Source of the DNA: Dermacentor variabilis
Taxonomy: Eukaryota > Arthropoda > Arachnida > Ixodida > Ixodidae
Direction: 5' to 3'
Length of the DNA stretch: 64,000 bases
Assembly (NCBI RefSeq): GCF_050947875.1
Contig: NC_134572.1
Span: 128,278,605-128,342,604 of the forward strand
The translations under genes were made by a program, and so were the position numbers. This document shows, piece by piece, positions 57,613-64,000 of this stretch (its first letter is position 1; the number at the start of each line of letters is the position of its first letter). The notes beneath the pieces are model-generated. The model was not told the DNA's origin and made no database searches. It saw only the letters and a list, made by a program, of their open reading frames with translations.

Positions 57613-57665
57613 CCCATTGCGCGCCGTTGAAGTGCCTCATTCCTGAGCTTTGTGTCACGCCTTTG

Positions 57666-58790
57666 TATGTGAGGTTACACTAAGCGTACATTAAAGAGAC
57701 GTAATAATGTACAGTCGGGAACAAAAGTGTGTAGACCACGGCACCAGAAAAGTACAGAAATTTCTGATAGCACAGCCATGCAAGGTGAGTTGTCTGAATG
57801 CATTATGTCGGTCGAAGAGGCGCACGTAGGCTGTACCACTTGCTTTCAGCCTGCATGCTTACGCCTGCAAAAAAAAAAAAAGGAAAGTGATTGAACACTC
57901 TAGTTGACGTCAATGAAAGACAATGTCCTCTTCAGCGAGTACAGGACGAGAATGGGACGTTTGAGCCACACAGAGTCAAACGTGTTTTAAACGAAGTGCC
58001 CTGGACCTACAAAATCCTTCGTTATGCATGTCACTTTGCTGTAGAAGTCGCGCGCCGTACCGCTCACAATAGAGCAGGCTAAGCACGTTGAACACAACGA
58101 AACCTTTATTTAACATGAACTCAAGAGAGATCTTATTGAAGTATGCGACTAATCTTTCTCTGCGCACTTCGCGTGAGAGAATGTCTGACTGCACCCAACC
58201 TCACAGCACCGAAGTTCATAACATGCCCCACGGTGAAACCAAGCAGCTGCGCAAACCGAAGCTGCAGATCTTCGAATGGCGCTATCGCATGCCGGCTAAA
58301 TTATTGGTTAGTGTACAATTAGTTCATCACTCTTGCTTTCAATGGAATTTGCTTCCTCTCCGCACTGGGTGCCCACAAGGATGTCGTCGGTCGTCAATTA
58401 AGAGCACAACTGCGGCGTATTCGTCAGCCGTCGCTCCCGCAGACGTGCTGCAGCAAGTATGGGACAAGTTTACGGAGAAGTGCACCAGGACTACTTCTGG
58501 CATCGGCCTGCTCGTCAAGTGCGTCGCTAACACTGCTATTCGCACTAGCGCAGTGCGTACTTTGGTGACGTGTGCGCAGGGCAGTGGCGGCATCGCTACG
58601 TGGCGTTGGTCCTAAAGTAACAAATAAGCTGTCGGGGACGTCTGAATTCTTTCGTTGCACAGACAACTTTCTTGTTGTGGTCTCCGTTGTAGAGGCGTTC
58701 GAATGTAATTTAGTCAGAGCGGTGCAGTCACGGGAGTGTTTTATCGACGTCAACTAAAGGTTAGGTCGCCGTGCAAATATTTAGTCAATA
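57666..58790. other. No confident gene; possible Tc1-like end
   Basis: TACAGTCGGGAACAAAAGTG at 57711-57730 resembles a Tc1/mariner terminal repeat beginning at a TA, but no inverted partner was found. The 175-codon frame at 58088-58615 has an ATG and ordinary composition but no domain, signal or splice evidence; it may be chance. Confidence 0.35.
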
Positions 58791-58792
58791 AT

Positions 58793-58820
58793 TATCATCA
58801 TCATCATCATCATCATCATC
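58793..58820. repeat. (ATC)n microsatellite
   Basis: About nine uninterrupted ATC units just before a SINE. Confidence 0.95.
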
Positions 58821-58838
58821 TTTGCGACACACCTGTCA

Positions 58839-59040
58839 TGGTGGCGTAGTGGCTTTGGCGTTGCGCTGCTAAGCCCGAGGGCCGCGTTTCAAAGGGGTGG
58901 CGAAATGCAAAAGCGCTGTGGCGCCGTGCTTTGGGTGCACGTTAAAGAACCTCGAGTGGTTAAAATTAATTCGCAGTCTCCGACTACGGCGTGCTTCAGG
59001 ATCATACCGTGGTTTTCGCCCGTAAAATTCTAGAATTTGA
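58839..59040 (+). mobile_element. tRNA-derived SINE (family 1), box B deleted
   Basis: GGTGGCGTAGTGGCTTTGGC, GTTGCGCTGCTAAGCCCGAGG, then directly GCCGCGTTTCAAAGGGGTGG: the box B region between them is missing. GGGTGCACGTTAAAGAACCT, CGACTACGGCGTGCTTCAGG and CGTAAAATTCTAGAATTTGA complete the copy. Confidence 0.85.
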
Positions 59041-60094
59041 TTTTGATAATTGGAATAACTTCGAAACAATATTCTGGAAGTATTTTGCTCTTCAGTCGTT
59101 TATCCTTGCTTAAGAGAAAGCAATGAAGGAGCTAATCATCTGGTAACCTGATGGTGGTAGCGCATCAATCTTTCAGTTGAACGTCTCATTTTTACATGTT
59201 GGAGGTTAATATATACTTTCTTCCTCTGTCAGGTGTTTTCCTCCGAGATGTAGTAAAGATAAGAGGAAATTTATTAATGCCATTTGTGCATACAGCGTTA
59301 TATCGGTGATAGGGATATGGACAAAAGCTGCATTTATAGCACCTTTACTAGCTTCACATATCCGTGGTTCAGAATGGCGGCTTAAAAGCGATAAAAGTAG
59401 ACCGGTTTCGCAAAAACCCACATTATACAAAAGCTACAAAACATTTGTATAGCGTTTCTGCAGGAAGCGAAGCCAAATGTCAAGTAACAAAAACTAACGT
59501 TGAATACAACACGTTCAGTAAAAAGTCATTAAAGTGCGTAACCTTTCATTAGTAAGCCTCACCTCATTCAGCGTTTTCGGCAAACAATAGGTTAACATTT
59601 GAAATGCCTAGCTCGTGCGCTGCCATGAAATACGTCGGTGTTTGTGTCGAGTAGAGCCCGAAGTTCTATGTTTAAAGTTAGCTACGCCCCGTATAGAAGC
59701 TCAATTTGTGCCAGCTTCATATTCAAGGGACAGAAGTGTGCATTCCTATAGGAGGTTCACATTCAATACTTCGAATTATACGAGCAGTTGATAGGTGAGA
59801 AATGGTGTGGCAGACGTGCAATCGAACGAACAGGTTTTTTTAAGGAATGCTTTCTCTGCCTCTGCCTACCACTTTCCGTGTGCTGCCTGCTGTATTGCCC
59901 GATTAACCCATACATACTGCAAACAAGCAGCGAAATAATTCAATAAAGCTTCGACTGGGGCTAGTTGGTATGGCATCCTTTTGCTTGCGGCGCTATACTG
60001 TTATACAAAGGACACACAAGTGCGCGCATATAGTGCAAACCGGGGCACTCAGGTGCTGCAGGTGTTGCACGTAAGCGCATACGTGAGCTCCATA
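59041..60094. other. No gene; Penelope-type signature near the right end
   Basis: GGGCTAGTTGGT at 59958-59969 followed by GCGGCGCTATACTG and AAAGGACACACAAGTGCG resembles Penelope termini. The rest is without recognised content. Confidence 0.4.
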
Positions 60095-60765
60095 ACAAAC
60101 ACGCGGTCGTCGTCATTTCGTCGTCTTCATTTCGTCACTTTTACTTCTCTGTGGTCGTTCCTCCGATGTCACGCCTTCGTTTATCGCTCTGTCGTCTTCA
60201 CTATCTCGTCACCTCTGCGTTGTGATTTTGTCACCGTTATGCTGCCGTTAGTCACGGCGTCACTAATATTCTGTCGTCTTCATTCTTGTGCCGTCATCCT
60301 GTTCTCTTAATTCCATAGCCATCATGTACTCTCGCCATACCATCGTCATCTTGCTGTCCTCGGTATGCCATCGTCATTAATGAGTCGTCGTCTTGCCGTG
60401 GTGATCGTCATATCGTCATCATTACGGTGTCATCATCCCGCTGTTGTCATGCCGTTCTCGTCACGTCTCAGTGCGCCGTTGCCGGTCGTCGTCATGCTGT
60501 CTTCATCATCTTGCTGTCGTCGTGCCATCACCGTCATTGCGTTTTCGTCGTACAGTCGTCGTCACGCATTTGTGGTCACACCATCATCGTGATGCCCTTG
60601 TGGTCGTTCCGTCTTCATGCGTTTGCCGTCATACCGTCGGCGTCATAAACAGCATCTTCATTCATTTCTCGTCTTTCTAGCGTCGTCACGTCATTGTCGC
60701 CACACGTCGTCGTCTTACCGTCGCCGTCGTACCGCTTTCCTCCTTCCTTCGGCTTCCTTGTTTAG
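60095..60765. repeat. GTC/GTCAT-rich cryptic repeat tract
   Basis: About 670 bases composed of imperfect words such as GTCGTCGTCAT, GTCATCATGCCGT and CGTCGTCACG, with no exact period. Three overlapping plus-strand frames (Val/Ser/His-rich) are by-products. The tract ends six bases before a SINE. Confidence 0.8.
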
Positions 60766-60770
60766 CGACA

Positions 60771-61005
60771 AATAAAATTATGGGGCTTAACGTGCCAAAA
60801 CCACTTTCTGATTATGAGGCACGCCCTAGGGGAGGACTCCGGAAATTTCGACCACTTGGGGTTCTTTAAGATGCACCTAAATCCAAGTAACATGGGTGTT
60901 TTCGCATTTCGCCCTCATCGAAATGCGGCCGCCGTGGCCGCGATTCGATCCCGCGACCTCGTGCTCAGCAGCCGAACACCATAGCCACTGAGCAACCACG
61001 GCGGG
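60771..61005 (-). mobile_element. tRNA-derived SINE (family 1), complete copy
   Basis: Reverse-strand copy with every block well preserved: AATTATGGGGCTTAACGTGC, CAAAACCACTTTCTGATTAT, GGTTCTTTAAGATGCACCTA, TTTCGCATTTCGCCCTCATC, box B as GATTCGATCCC and the head end GAGCAACCACGGCGGG. Closest in sequence to 21458-21702. Confidence 0.93.
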
Positions 61006-61284
61006 TTTTTACGCTAAGAACAGTATTGTTGTGAAACACTAATGAAAGATTCGCTTAAACCAATTCCCACAGCGCGTGGAATTCGTATATATGCATATAT
61101 GTTACAAGGGAAGTAAATTATTTATCGAGTGCTTATTACACTGTTCTAAATTACGTGATAACATCAGTATCTAGCCAAGAGAGCATTATATGGAATAGAC
61201 GCTTGTGAAAAAGTGGTATTACCCGCCCATATTGACACGTGTACTTTATCTTTGCCGGGTGACCGCTTTTCAGCGCCTAACAAA

Positions 61285-61652
61285 TGTTATCGCACAGCGC
61301 AGGACACGCCTGCTCGTATCGAAAGTTTCTCGAATGTTATCGATGGTTCTATCCACTGTCTGTTGTCACCGAAGCTTGTGTAATCTGATTTCATGTAATC
61401 GCAACGGGAATAGTGTAGAACTTTCGGGAAGACATGCGGGCACCAACTATTACTTTGGAAACTTCGATGACTGCCGTATAAAAGCCGATGCACTTGACCC
61501 GCTGAGGAGATTTTCGACGATCGCCGACTGTGTTCGCCTTTGTCGCCGTTCTTTTAATGTAGCCTGTTATTAAGGGCACAAGTTGACCCAATAAAACGCT
61601 AGCTTCGTCATTCCAGTTTTTCTGCTTTCTTCATCGTCACTACAACGTCACA
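61285..61652 (+). mobile_element. Solo gypsy-type LTR
   Basis: 368 bp, TG...CA ends (TGTTATCGC at the start, CGTCACA at the end), TATA box TATAAAAG at 61477-61484 and AATAAAAC at 61590-61597, about 113 bases apart as expected for the R region. No internal gypsy sequence follows on either side. The 122-codon frame 61205-61573 lies within it and is not a gene. The flanking bases show no clear 4-5-bp TSD. Confidence 0.7.
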
Positions 61653-62426
61653 ATATTATTATCTTATTACTCCTAAATCTTCAAGCAGTTTTCTATGTAA
61701 AAGTGCGATATTGTGGTCGAATTTTCTATATTTGCATGAATATAAGTATATGAACTCAGATGACGATATCATTGATTATTGTCTTTAGTTGACTTACCTT
61801 CTTTCTTGAAGTCGTACTTTGCATAGCGACATTACTAGTCGTTCACGCTCACGTACGTTCATAGAGCCATTGAGGAGCACAAAAAGTCAATTTTGATATT
61901 GCTGAGACCCTGTGTAAAACAAATATATTGTACATAGATGGGAATGTCGCAGTACTGAACACTCAGTCGTAATTCCTGAGAAGTTAATTACATTGCAGCC
62001 GTAACACAACTTAGAAGGGCGATGGTTTGGGCTAGTTGGTTTCCCATTTTATATTGTGGGGTACAGCGCTAAGCAGGGACAAGGGAGGCAAGAAAAAACG
62101 AGTACAACACATACAGCACAGCACATAAAATTCGCACGATACTAACATATACGTCAAGTACTACCCATTGTCAAAGAAAGCAAAATTTAAGATGCAAGAT
62201 GACAAAATGAAATAATTGTGATTATTCTTTCTACATTAATTAAAGCGTTAGAATTAAACAATGAACTGGTGCTGAACACCAAAATACGAAGGTGGTGTGA
62301 TATATACACAAGACAGATGACTTCCGTTTCCCTTACCACCTGGGCAAAGCCAAGCTGAACTAGGGAATGCGCAGTTACTGCTCTTTGAATCATCTTTAAT
62401 TCCAAGTTGACCTTCTCGCCCCGCGT
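61653..62426. other. No gene; Penelope-type signature
   Basis: GGGCTAGTTGGT at 62029-62040, TACAGCGCTAAGCAGGGACA and an A-rich GGCAAGAAAAAACGAG block look like a Penelope terminus; otherwise nothing recognised. Confidence 0.4.
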
Positions 62427-63060
62427 AAAATGCATCACCAAACGCCGCCTGCGCCCCCTGGGCACTGTAAGTCGAATCTCGAGAACTTTCAGGAAAACGC
62501 AGGTGTATTTGTTAAGCTTGTCACAAACCTCTACCGACGTCTAATGGAATATGCCGCTGTCGTTTGGAATAGCACTAGCCGGTCTAAAAAAGATCGATTA
62601 GACAGAGTTAAGAGGAAATTTCGCTCTCTACAGCGATATTAGTGCGCCAGTATCACGTTTACTCTCGCTCTTAGTGCGCGCTTACTCTCGAAGAGCTGGA
62701 CTGCAGACGCACCGAAGATGACCTAACCATCTTATGCAAGCTTGCAAGTCGTCTCATTGATTGTACAGAAATAGTGGATGAGGTTAGTACAAGAATTCCG
62801 CGAAAACTAACTAGGGCGGCTAGATCTTTTCACGTAGTTCACTTCTGACGTCTTAGCCTTTTAGCCAGGATTCTGCAGGCATACAACGAACACTCACAAA
62901 AAATTGGCATATTTCACAAACATTTCTCCATTTTCCAAGCGGCGCTCAAAGCTATTTCATAACCTAGTGGCAGAAATGTCTGTTTTTTCCTTATATCGTA
63001 AATTATCGTAAAACGTGCGTACTCTTTCTGTTTGTTGATGCATGTGTATCCGCCTTGTAA

Positions 63061-63095
<35 letters not shown>

Positions 63096-63118
63096 ATAGA
63101 TAAATAAATAAATAAATA
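62427..63118 (+). mobile_element. CR1/Jockey-type LINE, 3' end with (AAAT)n tail
   Basis: Plus-strand reading with frame changes gives KRRLRPLGTVSRISRTFRKT, then YRRLMEYAAVVWNSTSRSKK, DRLDRVKRKFRSLQRY, RSLEELDCRRTEDDLTILCK, LASRLIDCTEIVDEVSTRIP, SFHVVHF, stop, RLSLLARILQAYNEHSQKIG and FQAALKAIS with a stop at 62960-62962. This is the RT C-terminus of Jockey-superfamily LINEs without RNase H. The 3' UTR is about 95 bases and the tail is (AAAT)n, 63060-63118. Frameshifts and stops make it inactive. Confidence 0.85.
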
Positions 63119-64000
63119 TTACAAGGACACAGGACAGGATGGATGAGCTATCGCGAAGAAGAGGAACGCTATAAAATTAAGAAAGATTGAACACCTTCGA
63201 AATGGTAGCAAATAAATAAATATTCTGGCCTCAGTATTCTGGACAGCCGGTAAGAAAGTGCAAGCATAGCGATGTTAGTGCGATGCAACATATTTAATCT
63301 AAAGAATGAAAAGCTAACTGCAGGGTAATGTAAAAAAACAAAAAAGAACATTGTGGCTACTTTGTCATGACATGACTATCTAAAAGTATTTTGTAGCCGT
63401 CTGTCGTGAACTGCAAGAGCTGCGACAGAGACTTGTAGGCTTAAGATGAGACTGTGGGCGAGCTGTATCCGCCTCGGCTGCCCAGTGCCCATGTGTACGA
63501 CCGTTAGTGGTGGACACCTTTCTGCAAGGTAAGCACAACAAGGTCAACAGCCAGCTCATGATAGCCAATCTCCAACACAAGAATTTCGCGTCCGGAAAGA
63601 GAGCCCGGAAAATAGCATAGCAGCTGATGCAGCATCATTTATAAACAAATCGCAAATTTTTTTCGCAGGTGTAGGTCCACGTTTCTTCGACATGGTCGCA
63701 ATGTGGGACTCGAGCACCATTTGGTGTCAAAGGCCAAAGCAACGCTTTCCTCGTTACCACTATCTATACACTCTTGCTTGGAACGCTTAACTAATTCGTA
63801 TGATTGCACAAACGACACATTTAACTTAGACATTGAGAAACTATCGTGCACATGCAGGATGACTTCCTGTTTTCAAACAGGGCTACCCCTTTGTGGACTG
63901 CGTACTGATGTGACAGGTCAGAAAAGGGAGAATGTATAGAAGTACACAAATTTAGATAGGCATCAGAAAGGTACTTAAGCTGTAGCCAGTTGTACAGTGG
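63119..64000. other. No gene recognised
   Basis: AT-rich to the window edge; the minus-strand frame at 63639-63851 and plus-strand frame at 63703-63939 overlap and have no domain. Confidence 0.45.

Larger units (their letters stand above)
55556..57665 (-). mobile_element. Penelope-like element, 3' part with GIY-YIG domain, split by a LINE
   Basis: On the minus strand at 56035-55920 the sequence reads VVYSVPLSCDSSYVGQTGR then YLNDTLYEHRYRM, the GIY-YIG endonuclease start typical of Penelope-like elements (V.Y.IPC...YIGQTGR, then an Arg/His helix). A cysteine/histidine stretch (GHISAHCKAHKC) follows, then after a frameshift MTKEILEALDIKKRGDAWIS and EPSVSLSTKELAYLKSG to the stop at 55728. The upstream RT is missing beyond about 57660. 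The 3' UTR carries the signature near 55560-55600. The element is interrupted by the LINE at 56251-57612. Known role: RT plus GIY-YIG endonuclease for target-primed retrotransposition; this copy is dead. Confidence 0.85.

Noticed and set aside
58088..58615. 175-codon ORF starting at ATG
   Set aside because: No recognisable family, no splice or promoter evidence. Kept only as a possibility in the region entry.
60095..60680. Three overlapping Val/Ser/His-rich ORFs
   Set aside because: They result from the GTC-rich cryptic repeat in three frames, not from a gene.
61205..61573. 122-codon ORF that could be read as a small Cys-containing secreted protein
   Set aside because: It lies almost wholly within the solo LTR, spans its TATA box and has no signal peptide; the Cys pattern is not that of a tick salivary family I can name.

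Overview
The window looks like nuclear DNA of a hard (ixodid) tick. The basis is its repeat content rather than any host gene: two tRNA-derived SINE families of the kind seen in ixodid ticks (one resembles Ruka), RNase H-bearing non-LTR retrotransposons, a Penelope-like element, a Ty3/gypsy element, solo LTRs and long dinucleotide microsatellites. There is no operon structure. I see no CRISPR array, no rRNA and no confident functional tRNA gene. I could not identify an intact host gene. The best protein-like pieces outside retroelements are a broken THAP-domain gene (23687-23965) and a PIF/Harbinger (HARBI1-like) N-terminal fragment (4808-5323), both probably transposase-derived. Genus assignment, and family names recalled from memory, need a database check.

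Layout. 1.0-2.1 kb: two reverse-strand Ruka-like SINEs, one split by a 5'-inverted LINE. 2.9-3.4 kb: reverse-strand LTR-like segment. 4.8-5.3 kb: Harbinger fragment. 6.5 kb: very long CA microsatellite. 7.4-7.9 kb: three 136-bp tandem units. 12.2-12.6 kb: LINE 3' end (minus), then a SINE 3' end. 13.4-17.7 kb: CR1/Jockey-type LINE remnant abutting a decayed gypsy element (5' LTR, gag, protease, RT, RNase H, truncated integrase). 19.9-22.4 kb: a dispersed repeat, one copy split by a SINE, and a 112-bp tandem repeat. 23-25 kb: TTAATTAA-rich degenerate repeats and the THAP pseudogene. 29.0-30.4 kb: LINE (minus) with target-site duplication (TSD). 31.3 kb: SINE. 33.3-35.0 kb: an RTE-like LINE fossil followed by an RNase H LINE. 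37.7 kb: a 170-bp inverted-repeat MITE. 38.4-42.8 kb: several SINEs and the older copy of a 50-bp minisatellite/LINE unit. 43.5-45.4 kb: a three-level nest of mobile elements inside the 50-bp minisatellite. 53.3-54.0 kb: RTE-like LINE 3' coding end. 54.06-55.55 kb: a ~535-bp-unit tandem repeat invaded by SINEs and TA repeats. 55.6-57.7 kb: a Penelope-like element with a GIY-YIG domain, split by a young LINE. 58.8-61.7 kb: SINEs, a GTC-rich cryptic repeat and a solo gypsy LTR. 62.4-63.1 kb: another CR1/Jockey-type LINE 3' end with an (AAAT)n tail.

How the parts relate. Nearly every coding-like stretch is the 3' end of a retroelement copy, truncated at its 5' end as target-primed reverse transcription produces. 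Several insertions can be ordered by their TSDs and by reading frames that resume on the far side. The rest (about half) is AT-rich or CpG-rich sequence with no recognised content; short ORFs there are treated as chance frames. Host exons or regulatory DNA could still lie in those stretches, because intron-rich arthropod genes cannot be excluded by eye.
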